A DNA stretch of 64,000 bases from contig NZ_BMMU01000012.1 in the NCBI RefSeq assembly GCF_014646095.1, positions 62,001 to 126,000 on the forward strand, given 5' to 3'. Shown here one piece after another: positions 40,654 to 49,019 of this stretch. Origin of the DNA: Streptomyces lacrimifluminis. Its GTDB lineage: Bacteria > Actinomycetota > Actinomycetes > Streptomycetales > Streptomycetaceae. The notes beneath the pieces are model-generated. The model saw only the letters and a program-made list of their open reading frames with translations, made no database searches and was not told the DNA's origin. Position numbers and translations under genes: made by a program. The number at the start of each line of letters is the position of its first letter. Positions within the stretch are counted from its first letter, which is position 1.

Positions 40654-43317
40654 ATGCGAAGAACCCGTATCCTCACGGCCGTACTGGCCCTGACCGCAGG
40701 CCTGTTGGCGGGCAGCCCACTCGCGCTCGCCGCCCCGTCCGCCGCGGAGGTGAAGCTCGCGGCCGACACGTACACCTGGAAGAACGCCCGGATCGACGGC
40801 GGCGGCTTCGTCCCCGGCATCGTCTTCAACCGCACCGAGAAGAACCTGGCGTACGCCCGAACGGACATCGGCGGCGCCTACCGCTGGCAGGAGTCGACGA
40901 AGACGTGGACGCCGCTGACGGACTCGGTCGGCTGGGACCGCTGGGGCCACACCGGTGTGGTCAGCCTCGCCTCCGACTCCGTGGACCCGAACAAGGTGTA
41001 CGCGGCTGTCGGCACGTACACAAACAGCTGGGACCCCGGAAACGGTGCCGTGCTGAGGTCGGGTGACCGGGGAGCGAGCTGGCAACGGGCCGACCTGCCC
41101 TTCAAGTTGGGCGGCAACATGCCCGGCCGGGGCATGGGTGAGCGCCTCGCCGTCGACCCGAACAGGAACAGCGTGCTGTATCTGGGCGCGCCCAGCGGCA
41201 AGGGGCTGTGGCGGTCGACGGACTCGGGTGCGAGCTGGTCGCAGGTGGCGAACTTCCCCAACGTCGGCAACTACGCGCAGGATCCGACCGACACCAGCGG
41301 GTACGCCAGCGACAACCAGGGCATCGTCTGGGTCACCTTCGACGAGTCGACGGGCACGTCGGGCAACGCGACCCGCACGATCTACGTCGGGGTCGCCGAC
41401 AAGGACAACGCGGTGTACCGCTCGACGGACGCGGGTGCGACCTGGTCCCGGCTGACCGGCCAGCCCACCGGATATCTGGCCCACAAGGGCGTACTCGACG
41501 CGAAAAACGGTTATCTGTATCTGCCGTACAGCGACAAGGGCGGCCCCTACGACGGCGGCAAGGGCCAGTTGTGGCGGTATGCGACGGCCACCGGCACCTG
41601 GACGAACATCAGCCCGGTCGCGGAGGCGGACACCTACTACGGGTTCAGCGGTCTGACGATCGACCGGCAGAAGCCGGGCACGGTGATGGCGACGGCGTAC
41701 AGCTCGTGGTGGCCGGACACCCAGCTCTTCCGCTCCACGGACAGCGGCGGCACCTGGACGAAGGCCTGGGACTACACCTCGTATCCCACCCGCGCGAACC
41801 GCTACACGATGGACGTCTCGTCCTCGCCGTGGCTGACCTTCGGCGCGAACCCGTCGCCGCCCGAACAGTCGCCGAAACTGGGGTGGATGACGGAGGCGCT
41901 GGAGATCGACCCGTTCGACTCGAACCGCATGATGTACGGCACGGGAGCAACGGTCTACGGCACAGAGAACCTCACCAACTGGGACAGCGGCAGCCAGTTC
42001 AGCATCAAGCCGATGGTGCAGGGCCTGGAGGAGACGGCGGTCCTCGACCTGGCCGCTCCCCCGTCGGGCGGTGCGGTGCTGCTCAGCGCCCTGGGCGACA
42101 TCGGCGGCTTCCGGCACACGGATCTCACCAAGGTCCCCTCGATGATGTTCACTTCACCGAACTTCACCACCACCACGAGCCTGGACTACGCCGAGGCGAA
42201 CCCGGGGATCGTGGCCCGCGTCGGTGACCTGGACTCGGGACCGCATGTCGCGTTCTCGACGGACAACGGCGCCAACTGGTTCGCGGGGAGCGACCCTTCG
42301 GGCGTCTCGGGCGGCGGCACGATCGCGGCGGCGGCGGACGGCAGCCGGTTCGTGTGGAGCCCGACTGGCACGGGAGTGCAGTACGCGACCGGCTTCGGTA
42401 CCTCGTGGTCGGCGTCGTCGGGTATCCCGGCGGGTGCGACCGTCGAGTCGGACCGGGTGGACCCCAAGACGTTCTACGGCTTCAAGTCGGGCAGGTTCTA
42501 TGTGAGTTCGGACGGCGGAGCGACCTTCACGGCATCGGCGGCGACCGGTCTCCCGGCCGGCGACAGCGTGCGCTTCAAGGCGCTGCCCGGCACGAAGGGC
42601 GACATCTGGCTGGCGGGCGGCGCGCCGGACGGCGCGTACGGCCTGTGGCACTCGACGGACGGCGGCGCGACGTTCACCAAGCTGTCCAACGTCGACCAGG
42701 CCGACACGATCGGCTTCGGCAAGGCGGCGACGGGAGCCACCTACCAGACGCTCTACACGAGCGCGAAAATCGGCGGCGTACGCGGCATCTTCCGCTCCAC
42801 GGACAAGGGCGCGACCTGGACACGCATCAACGACGATGCCCACCAGTGGGGTTGGACGGGCGCGGCGATCACCGGTGACCCCAGGGTGTACGGGCGCGTG
42901 TACGTGTCGACGAACGGGCGCGGTGTCGTCTACGGCGAGTCGTCGGACACGAGCGGTGGCGGCGGGGGCGGCACGGACCCGACACCGACGCCCACGGGCG
43001 CCTGCACGGTGACGTACAAGGTCACCAGCGAGTGGCCGGGCGGCTTCCAGGCGGACGTGCAGCTCAGCAACACCGGTACAACCGCCTGGACCGGCTGGGC
43101 ACTTGGCTGGTCCTTCCCGAACGGCCAGACCGTCTCCCGGCTCTGGAACGCCGAGCACACCCAGTCGGGCGCGACGGTCACGGCGAAGAACGTGAACTGG
43201 AACGCGAACGTGGCGGCGGGCTCGTCGGTGAGCCTCGGGTTCACGGGCAACTGGTCGGGGACGAACGGCAGACCGACCGCGTTCAAGCTGGGCGACCAGA
43301 GCTGCACGGTCGCCTGA
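40654..43317 (+). CDS. Secreted GH74 xyloglucanase with C-terminal CBM2
   Basis: 887 residues from ATG 40654 (GAGAGGA upstream). Signal 1-27. Two beta-propellers hold both catalytic Asps: Asp71 in YARTDIGGAYRW and the second in LLSALGDIGGFRH. Repeated sorting-like motifs STDSGASW, STDAGATW, STDSGGTW, SSDGGATF and STDKGATW mark blades. A Gly-rich linker (SGGGGGGTDPTPTPTG) leads to a CBM2 (about 785-887: CTVTYKVTSEWPGGF, WTGWALGWSFPNGQ). It cleaves the beta-1,4-glucan backbone of xyloglucan. It complements the cellulases in degrading plant primary walls. Confidence 0.94.
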   Translation: MRRTRILTAVLALTAGLLAGSPLALAAPSAAEVKLAADTYTWKNARIDGGGFVPGIVFNRTEKNLAYARTDIGGAYRWQESTKTWTPLTDSVGWDRWGHTGVVSLASDSVDPNKVYAAVGTYTNSWDPGNGAVLRSGDRGASWQRADLPFKLGGNMPGRGMGERLAVDPNRNSVLYLGAPSGKGLWRSTDSGASWSQVANFPNVGNYAQDPTDTSGYASDNQGIVWVTFDESTGTSGNATRTIYVGVADKDNAVYRSTDAGATWSRLTGQPTGYLAHKGVLDAKNGYLYLPYSDKGGPYDGGKGQLWRYATATGTWTNISPVAEADTYYGFSGLTIDRQKPGTVMATAYSSWWPDTQLFRSTDSGGTWTKAWDYTSYPTRANRYTMDVSSSPWLTFGANPSPPEQSPKLGWMTEALEIDPFDSNRMMYGTGATVYGTENLTNWDSGSQFSIKPMVQGLEETAVLDLAAPPSGGAVLLSALGDIGGFRHTDLTKVPSMMFTSPNFTTTTSLDYAEANPGIVARVGDLDSGPHVAFSTDNGANWFAGSDPSGVSGGGTIAAAADGSRFVWSPTGTGVQYATGFGTSWSASSGIPAGATVESDRVDPKTFYGFKSGRFYVSSDGGATFTASAATGLPAGDSVRFKALPGTKGDIWLAGGAPDGAYGLWHSTDGGATFTKLSNVDQADTIGFGKAATGATYQTLYTSAKIGGVRGIFRSTDKGATWTRINDDAHQWGWTGAAITGDPRVYGRVYVSTNGRGVVYGESSDTSGGGGGGTDPTPTPTGACTVTYKVTSEWPGGFQADVQLSNTGTTAWTGWALGWSFPNGQTVSRLWNAEHTQSGATVTAKNVNWNANVAAGSSVSLGFTGNWSGTNGRPTAFKLGDQSCTVA

Positions 43318-43322
43318 CGCAC

Positions 43323-43362
43323 GCCGGTGGGCGTGTGCTCGGCGGAGCACACGCCCACCGGC
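43323..43362 (+). terminator. Strong terminator after GH74
   Basis: GCCGGTGGGCGTGTGCTC and GAGCACACGCCCACCGGC form a perfect 18-bp stem with a 4-base loop (GGCG), 5 bases after the GH74 stop. It also ends 10 bases before the 3' end of the small convergent gene, so it can serve both strands. Confidence 0.9.
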
Positions 43363-43372
43363 CATCCAGCGG

Positions 43373-43675
43373 TCAGACCTCTGCTTCTCTCCAGTCCACG
43401 CACACCAAGTCCTGTCCCCGCAGCTCCCATTTGATGCACAGGCGGGAACGGATCACAGCCGGATCGGACTCCCGGTCGTGGAACTCGGTGATGATCCGGC
43501 CGTCCTCGATCCGAGAGACCCCGTGTTTCCGGGTGAAGTCGATCTCCATCTCCTGTTCAAGCACGAGGCTTGCCAGGGCGTACCTCTGGGCCGCTTCAGG
43601 ATGCTTCCTGAACACGTCCGTGACATCGGCGAAGAACGCGGAATCCGTTGTGGGGTTGTATCCAGCAGCTGTCAC
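43373..43675 (-). CDS. Small conserved hypothetical protein (100 aa)
   Basis: GTG 43675 follows GGAGG at good spacing. The sequence is AGYNPTTDSAFFADVTDVF, then KHPEAAQRYALASLVLEQEM and HGVSRIEDGRIITEFHDRES, ending CIKWELRGQDLVCVDWREAEV. No signal peptide or membrane segment. The acidic mix of helix then strands resembles small alpha+beta proteins seen in many Streptomyces genomes, but I do not recognise a function. It stands between the GH74 and PL11 genes without an obvious link to either. Confidence 0.7.
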   Translation of the reverse strand: MTAAGYNPTTDSAFFADVTDVFRKHPEAAQRYALASLVLEQEMEIDFTRKHGVSRIEDGRIITEFHDRESDPAVIRSRLCIKWELRGQDLVCVDWREAEV

Positions 43676-43768
43676 GACTACCTCCCGACCGACGCATACG
43701 GCCCCATGTCCAGACTGCTCCGCGCCCGGCCGGTTCGCCAGCCGGGGGCGGGCGGGCACCCTTGAGGG

Positions 43769-43802
43769 TGGGTGCGCGCCTCCCGGGAGTGGCACGCACC
43801 CA
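43769..43802 (-). terminator. Hairpin after the PL11 gene
   Basis: TGGGTGCG (43769-43776) and CGCACCCA (43795-43802) pair around an internal CTCCCGGGAG palindrome, 8 bases beyond the 3' end of the rhamnogalacturonan lyase gene. Confidence 0.6.
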
Positions 43803-43809
43803 CTGTCGT

Positions 43810-45702
43810 TCAGGGGGCGTAGACCGTCGGCCTCGGTGCCGTCGGCATGCCGTTGCCGATGAAGAAGCTGGGGTGCGGGGGCTGGTTGTACGCCGTGTTC
43901 TGCCAGGCGATGCCCGTGCGGTACATGGGGTCGTGCAGCAGGGTCGTGATCTTCGTCGTCGTCTCGATCGGCGTCGAGTAGACGCGCAGGGCAGTGTTGC
44001 CGCTCGTCGCCCAGACGACCTCCTCGCGCCAGTCGCCGAAGAGGTCACCCGAGAGCGCCGGAGTGGCTTTGGTGCTGTTGTTGGAGTGGACCGACGCGCC
44101 GGTCAGCAGGCGGGTGTCGGAGGATGTGCCGTACTTGTCGATGCGCGTGCCGTCGAGGAGTTCACGGACCGGGTCGCCGTCCCACCAGGAGAGGAAGTTG
44201 GCGGAGGACGGTTCGCGGCCCTTGGTGGCGCCGGCCTCGTCGCGGATCGAGGTGTCCGACGCCGACCACACCTCCGCACCCTCGTTGCCCGCCCAGATGT
44301 CCCCGGCGACTCCCCGGCCGTTGTCGCAGCAGGCGGCGAGCTTCCAGTTGACCGTGCCGTTGGCAGGGTCGATGTACAGCTCGGCAGGCTGGGAGGTGGA
44401 CTCGGACACCTTGAAGTACTCCAGGCCCGCGTGCCCCGGGTCGAGGTCGCCGAGGTGCTGGGCGTCGCCGTGTCCCGTCCTCGTCGTCCACAGCCCGTTG
44501 CCGTTGTCGTCGACGGCCATCGCCCCGTAGACGATCTCGTCCTTGCCGTCGCCGTCGACGTCCCCGACGGACAGGCTGTGCGATCCCTGGCCGTCGAATC
44601 CCCTGCCACTGTTGGTGGAGGAGCTGGAGTCGAAGGTCCAGCGTCGCGTGAACGCCCCGTTCCGCCAGTCCCAGGCCGCGAGCACGGTACGCGTGTAGTA
44701 GCCGCGCGCCATGATCAGGGAGGGCCGGGCGCCGTCCAGGTAGGCGGTGCCGGCGAGGAACCGGTCGACCCGGTTGCCGTAGGAGTCGCCCCACGACGAG
44801 ACGGTGCCGCGCCCGGGGACGTAGTCGACCGTACCCATCGCCTTGCCGGTCTGCCCGTTGAACATGGTCAGGTACTCGGGGCCGGACAGGACGTACCCGC
44901 TCGAATTCCGGTGGTCCGCCGAGGGGTTGCCGATGACGGCACCGGTCCCGTCGACCGTCGCGTCCGCCGTCTTCATGGCGACCTCCGCCTTGCGGTCGCC
45001 GTCGTAGTCGTAGACCTGGAACTGTGTGTAGTGCGCGCCCGAGCGGATGTTGCGGCCCAGGTCGATCCGCCACAGCCGCGTCCCGTCGAGCTTGATCCCG
45101 TCGACGATCGTGTTGCCGGTGTACCCCGACTGGGAGTTGTCCTTGGCGTTGGTGGGCTGCCACTTCAGGACGAAGTCGAGCGCGCCGTCACCGTCCAGGT
45201 CGCCGACCGAGGCGTCGTTCGCCTCGTAGGTGTAGCCGACCCCGTCGGGGGTCGTGCCGCCGGCGGGCGGGGTGATCGGGACGTCCTTGAATCCGGTGCG
45301 GAACTGGATCGCGTGGACGGAGTCGGCCTGTTCGACACCGCCGACGATCGCCCGGACCGTGTAGTCGGCCTGGGCCGGGGCGCCCGAGTGGAAGTAGTTC
45401 GTGGAGCCGGTGACCGGCGTCGAGTTGACCTTCGCGCCGGCCCGGTAGACGTTGAAGGACACGTCGTTCGGGTCGGTGCCGAGCCAGCGCCAGCTGACCA
45501 GGTTGCCGCTGTCGGTGTGCACGCTGACGACGCCCCGGTCGAGGGCCTCGACCTGCCGCGCGGTGGCGGCCTCGGCCGGCGTCGCGGACAGCGACACGAG
45601 TCCTGCGGCGGCGAGGGCTCCGGCGGTCACGGCGGACAGCAGAGTCCGGCGTCCGATGCGGGCGGGGGGATGGGGCTGGGCATGCGGTTGCGGGTGCTGC
45701 AC
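43810..45702 (-). CDS. Secreted rhamnogalacturonan lyase (PL11)
   Basis: 630 residues from GTG 45702, with CAGGAGG upstream. Twin-arginine-like signal (RIGRRTLLSAVTAGALAAAG) to about residue 46. ATARQVEALDRGVVSVHTD and LVSWRWLGTDPNDVSFNVYR begin a fibronectin-like cap. The eight-bladed propeller has calcium-binding repeats (DLDGDGALDFV, DYDGDRKAEVAMKTAD, DVDGDGKDEIVYGAMAVD) and the C-terminal LLHDPMYRTGIAWQNTAYNQPPH in pieces, all PL11 hallmarks. It cleaves the rhamnose-galacturonate backbone of pectin by beta-elimination. It lies downstream of a WYL regulator gene on the same strand but is probably independent of it. Confidence 0.94.
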   Translation of the reverse strand: MQHPQPHAQPHPPARIGRRTLLSAVTAGALAAAGLVSLSATPAEAATARQVEALDRGVVSVHTDSGNLVSWRWLGTDPNDVSFNVYRAGAKVNSTPVTGSTNYFHSGAPAQADYTVRAIVGGVEQADSVHAIQFRTGFKDVPITPPAGGTTPDGVGYTYEANDASVGDLDGDGALDFVLKWQPTNAKDNSQSGYTGNTIVDGIKLDGTRLWRIDLGRNIRSGAHYTQFQVYDYDGDRKAEVAMKTADATVDGTGAVIGNPSADHRNSSGYVLSGPEYLTMFNGQTGKAMGTVDYVPGRGTVSSWGDSYGNRVDRFLAGTAYLDGARPSLIMARGYYTRTVLAAWDWRNGAFTRRWTFDSSSSTNSGRGFDGQGSHSLSVGDVDGDGKDEIVYGAMAVDDNGNGLWTTRTGHGDAQHLGDLDPGHAGLEYFKVSESTSQPAELYIDPANGTVNWKLAACCDNGRGVAGDIWAGNEGAEVWSASDTSIRDEAGATKGREPSSANFLSWWDGDPVRELLDGTRIDKYGTSSDTRLLTGASVHSNNSTKATPALSGDLFGDWREEVVWATSGNTALRVYSTPIETTTKITTLLHDPMYRTGIAWQNTAYNQPPHPSFFIGNGMPTAPRPTVYAP

Positions 45703-45739
45703 GGTACCTACCTCCTGTGGGGCGGACGGGTTCCACTCC

Positions 45740-46729
45740 TCAGTCGCCGCCGCCCACAGGGGAGTTGCCGCTCGGCTGCGTGAAGTCGCCGTATCGCGCC
45801 GCCAGTTCCGTGACCGTCCGCGCGATCCGCTCCCGCAGTTCGGCCGGCGCCAGCACCTCGACGCCCGTTCCCAGCCTCAGGAACTCCCCGTGCGCATGGT
45901 CGACGGACTCGATCGGAACCGTCGCCAGGGTCCAACCCTCCTCATCGGTACGGCCGTTGGCCTCGACGGCGTCGGCGGCGGGCCCCGGGAGCCGCACGCC
46001 GGGCGCAAGTCTCACCACCGCGTCGCCGCGGTGCAGCCGGTCATGGAAGTCACGTTGGTATGCCGTCCAGTGCGCGGCCAGGTCGAAGGCATCGGGGCGG
46101 ATGAACTCCTCTTCGGACGCCGTTAGTTCGAGGATCTGGTCGACGCGGAAGGTACGGGGACCAGGTCCCGCGACGACGTACCAGCGCCCCGCCTTCAGTA
46201 CCAGTCCGTACGGCTCCAGTCGGCGCTCCACGTCGGTGGGCTCGCGCCAGCGCCGGTACACGACGTGCAGCACCCTGCTGTTCCACACCGCGTCGGCGAC
46301 CGCCGGGAGGTACGGCGCCTCCTCGCCATCCGCGTACCAACCGGGCGCGTCGAGGTGGAAGCGGCCGCTGATCCGGTCGGCGTGGGCGCGCAGCTCCGGC
46401 GGCAGGGCGGCACGGACCTTGAGCTGGGCGGCGGCGAGGACCGAGCCGAGGCCCAGCTCGGCGGCCGGTCCCGGCACCCCGGCGAGGAACAGCGCCTCGG
46501 CCTCGTCGGCGTTCAGACCCGTCAGCCGGGTGCGGTAGCCGTCGAGCAGACGGTAGCCGCCGGCGTGACCCGCGTCGCCGTACAGCGGCACGCCCGCCGC
46601 GCTCAGCGCCTCGACGTCCCGGTAGACCGTGCGCACCGAGACCTCCAGCTCCTCGGCCAGCTGGGCGGCGGTCATCCGCCCCCGGGTCTGGAGCAGCAGA
46701 AGGACGGACAGCAGCCGACTGGACCTCAC
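45740..46729 (-). CDS. YafY/WYL-domain transcriptional regulator
   Basis: 329 residues from GTG 46729. GTG 46744 is in frame but lies inside an inverted repeat and lacks a ribosome site, and the family starts at RSSRLLSVLLLLQTRG. HTH_11 domain 1-60 (MTAAQLAEELEVSVRTVYRDVEAL); WYL domain about 135-300 (VLHVVYRRWREPTDVERRLEPYGLVLKAGRWYVVAG in pieces); C-terminal WCX region. WYL proteins sense ligands, in some cases nucleic acids. Divergent from two small genes, and an 11-bp-arm inverted repeat in the gap is its likely operator. Confidence 0.88.
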   Translation of the reverse strand: MRSSRLLSVLLLLQTRGRMTAAQLAEELEVSVRTVYRDVEALSAAGVPLYGDAGHAGGYRLLDGYRTRLTGLNADEAEALFLAGVPGPAAELGLGSVLAAAQLKVRAALPPELRAHADRISGRFHLDAPGWYADGEEAPYLPAVADAVWNSRVLHVVYRRWREPTDVERRLEPYGLVLKAGRWYVVAGPGPRTFRVDQILELTASEEEFIRPDAFDLAAHWTAYQRDFHDRLHRGDAVVRLAPGVRLPGPAADAVEANGRTDEEGWTLATVPIESVDHAHGEFLRLGTGVEVLAPAELRERIARTVTELAARYGDFTQPSGNSPVGGGD

Positions 46730-46740
46730 ACGAACATCAC

Positions 46741-46773
46741 CCACTTCCCTGACACAGGATGGCAGGGAAGTGG
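46741..46773. promoter_or_regulatory. Perfect 11-bp-arm inverted repeat between the WYL regulator and divergent genes
   Basis: CCACTTCCCTG (46741-46751) and CAGGGAAGTGG (46763-46773) with an 11-base spacer occupy nearly the whole divergent gap. The left arm would be inside the regulator's coding region if translation began at 46744, which favours the 46729 start. Autoregulation and control of 46789-47792 are likely. Confidence 0.65.
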
Positions 46774-46788
46774 CCTTAGCGTCCCCTC

Positions 46789-47295
46789 ATGGCAAACACC
46801 CCCGTCACCGCCTTCACCCCGTTCACCGAGAAACTGCTGACCGCTCCCCCACCCATCGAGGTGGCCGGCCGGCACATCAAGCGCTACCACGTCACGGCCG
46901 ACCCGGGAGGCATCGCGCCCGACGTCGAGGAGGCCGCGTACGCGATCCTGCCGAAGCTGCTCCCGGAGCCGGACGGCACCCCGCCCGCGACCTTCGTCGT
47001 CCTGCACCGGGGCGGCGACGACGGCGCCTACCTCAACGCGTACAGCTGGGTGTGGGACAACGTCCTGCACTTCCGGGGCGCGGCGGCGGGCCAGCCGGTG
47101 CTGGGCTGCCCGGACCGTGACCCCACGCACTTCATCACGCCTGACGCCCCCTGGATCGGCTGTGTCTGGGAGCTGCCGCCGATCCTGCACGAACGCGACG
47201 CCTGGGTACGGCATTTGCTGGTGCCCCAACTCCCTGACCTGGGCTCCTACTTGACCGACAGCCTGCCCGAGGGAACCACGGGAGACCGCTCATGA
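46789..47295 (+). CDS. Conserved hypothetical protein under WYL control
   Basis: 168 residues; soluble, no signal. Visible stretches: GRHIKRYHVTADPGGIAPDV, ATFVVLHRGGDDGAYLNAYS, WVWDNVLHFRG and FITPDAPWIGCVWELPPILHE. I do not recognise a named family. The gene is divergent from the WYL regulator and its stop overlaps the next start (ATGA), so it is translationally coupled to a DUF1579-like gene. Function unknown. Confidence 0.8.
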   Translation: MANTPVTAFTPFTEKLLTAPPPIEVAGRHIKRYHVTADPGGIAPDVEEAAYAILPKLLPEPDGTPPATFVVLHRGGDDGAYLNAYSWVWDNVLHFRGAAAGQPVLGCPDRDPTHFITPDAPWIGCVWELPPILHERDAWVRHLLVPQLPDLGSYLTDSLPEGTTGDRS

Positions 47296-47792
47296 GCGGC
47301 CCGGGCGACTTCGACTTCCTGCATGGCGAGTGGACGGTCCGCAACCGCCGCCGCACCGACTTCCTCGCCCCCGGCAGCGGTTGGGAGGAGTTCGACGGCA
47401 CGAGCCACTGCCGGAGCCTGTTCGACGGGGCGGCGAACGTCGAGGAGATCGACATGCCGCACCTCGGGTCGAAGGGACTCACACTGCGGCTCTTCGACCG
47501 CGAGACCGATGAGTGGTCGCTCAACTGGTCCACGAGTGGCAGCGGCCGGCTGCTTCCGCCGGTGAAGGGCAGCTTCACCGGTCGATCTCCCGAAGTTCGG
47601 GGTGAGTTCTACGGTGATGACACCTACGACGGCGAGGACGTCCGGGTGCGGTTCGTGTGGTCGGGGATCTCGGGCGCCACAGCACACTGGGAGCAGGCGT
47701 TCTCGGCCGACGACGGGGCGACCTGGGTGAGCAACTGGACGATGGCGTTCACCAGAGTCACCCCTCCCGGGAAGCATGGTTCCTCAGGATGA
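47292..47792 (+). CDS. DUF1579-like small protein
   Basis: 166 residues. FDFLHGEWTVRNRRRTDFL at the N-terminus is the hallmark of DUF1579-type, lipocalin-like beta-barrel proteins, followed by HCRSLFDGAANVEEID, LRLFDRETDEWSLNWS and HWEQAFSADDGATWVSNWTM. Likely a small-ligand-binding barrel in the cytoplasm; no enzyme activity is known to me. Coupled to the preceding gene by ATGA overlap. Its 3' end overlaps the convergent methyltransferase gene by 9 bases. Confidence 0.8.
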   Translation: MSGPGDFDFLHGEWTVRNRRRTDFLAPGSGWEEFDGTSHCRSLFDGAANVEEIDMPHLGSKGLTLRLFDRETDEWSLNWSTSGSGRLLPPVKGSFTGRSPEVRGEFYGDDTYDGEDVRVRFVWSGISGATAHWEQAFSADDGATWVSNWTMAFTRVTPPGKHGSSG

Positions 47793-48533
47793 CCTCGGCT
47801 TCCGGAACGCCCGCAGCGTGAACACCGGGTCCGGGCGGGGCCGGTCCTGGTCGGGCAGCGCCTCCAGACGGGCGGCGAAGCCGTCGGCCAGGGGGTCGCC
47901 CGGCGGTAACGTCATGAACCAGCCGCGCCGCAGGTCAGCGACGGCCCGCCGGGGACTGCGCCCCTGCCCACTCCCCCGGAAGCGCGCCTCCCCGGCCGAA
48001 ACCAGCCCGTGCCCGACGGCATGCGCCTCGACGACAGCTGCCGTGTCCGGTGCCGCGCGCCACGGGCGCGAGGCCAGGACGGCGTCGATGTCACTGCCCA
48101 CATTGTGCGAGGCGCCCTTGTCGACGGTGGTGACGTACACCCCGCCCGGCCGCAGCACCCGCGCGCACTCCCCGATGATGGCCCGGACGTCCTCGGCCTG
48201 CCCGGCGAGATGCAGCAGCCACACACTGGTCACCGCATCCAACCGGCCGTCGGGAAAGGGAAGTTGACGGCTGTCGGCGAGTACGACGGCACCGGGCAGC
48301 CGGTCGGCGGCCCGGCTGGCCATCGCGTCGGTCAGATCGACGCCCGTCACCCGCATCCCGGCCCGCGCCGCCGCGAGCCGCCGGGTCACGATGCCCGTAC
48401 CGCACCCCACGTCGAGCAGGGTGCGTGTCTCTTCGGGAACGAGGCTCAGCACGGCCTCCGCCGCAGCCGCCGCCCTGGGCTCTCCGCCGCGCGAGGCGTC
48501 GTACCGCTCCGCCTCCTGGTTGTAGTCGAGCAC
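47784..48533 (-). CDS. SAM-dependent class-I methyltransferase
   Basis: 249 residues. LLDVGCGTGIVTRRLAAARAG (motif I), VTGVDLTDAMASRAADRLPG, VVLADSRQLPFPDGRLDAVTSVWLLHL in pieces and ECARVLRPGGVYVTTVD are UbiE/methyltransf_11 features. The start ATG is at 48533, 21 bases from the end of the pterin dehydratase gene. Substrate unknown. It converges on and overlaps the DUF1579-like gene's end by 9 bases, so terminators cannot lie between them. Confidence 0.88.
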   Translation of the reverse strand: MLDYNQEAERYDASRGGEPRAAAAAEAVLSLVPEETRTLLDVGCGTGIVTRRLAAARAGMRVTGVDLTDAMASRAADRLPGAVVLADSRQLPFPDGRLDAVTSVWLLHLAGQAEDVRAIIGECARVLRPGGVYVTTVDKGASHNVGSDIDAVLASRPWRAAPDTAAVVEAHAVGHGLVSAGEARFRGSGQGRSPRRAVADLRRGWFMTLPPGDPLADGFAARLEALPDQDRPRPDPVFTLRAFRKPRSS

Positions 48534-48554
48534 GATCGCGATCCCGCGGCCCGG

Positions 48555-48860
48555 TCAGCTCGCCCCGTGGCCCGGTGCGAGGGCCTCGACTCTGTGGGCG
48601 AGCCGGAAGTCGAGGTCCGTGACGGCGCCGCCCGCGCTGTGCGTGTTCACCGTGAGCGACACGGTGTTGTAGCCGAGGGTGAGGTCGGAGTGGTGGTCCA
48701 GTTCCTCCTGGACCTGGGCGATGTGGATGACCAGCGCGGTCGCGGCGAAGTGCGAGCCGAGGCGGTAGGAACGGGCGATGCGGTCACCGTCGAGCGACCA
48801 GCCCGGCAGCTGTGCCAGCCGGTCCTCGATCTCCTTCTGCGGCAGCGGTTCGACGGGCAT
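48555..48860 (-). CDS. Pterin-4a-carbinolamine dehydratase
   Basis: 101 residues from ATG 48860, with AAGGAG 7 bases upstream. LPGWSLDGDRIARSY, VQEELDHHSDLTLGYNTVSL and THSAGGAVTDLDFRLA match the PCD/DCoH family; the His-His pair and the later His form the active site. It dehydrates 4a-hydroxytetrahydropterin to recycle the cofactor of aromatic amino-acid hydroxylases. No hydroxylase gene lies in the window, so a moonlighting role (as in DCoH) is possible. Full length for the family. Confidence 0.92.
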   Translation of the reverse strand: MPVEPLPQKEIEDRLAQLPGWSLDGDRIARSYRLGSHFAATALVIHIAQVQEELDHHSDLTLGYNTVSLTVNTHSAGGAVTDLDFRLAHRVEALAPGHGAS

Positions 48861-49019
48861 GGCCACGCTCCTTCCCTGATGTGGGGTGCGATCCCAGCGT
48901 GCCACAGGCCGGGCGTTCCGGCCCAGGTCAGGAGGGTGCCCGCCGACCGTTTCGCACGTCGGGGACCGGCCGCTCGTCCGTTCGCCCCGCCTCCGCCGCT
49001 CCTCGGCTACGGTCGTCGT

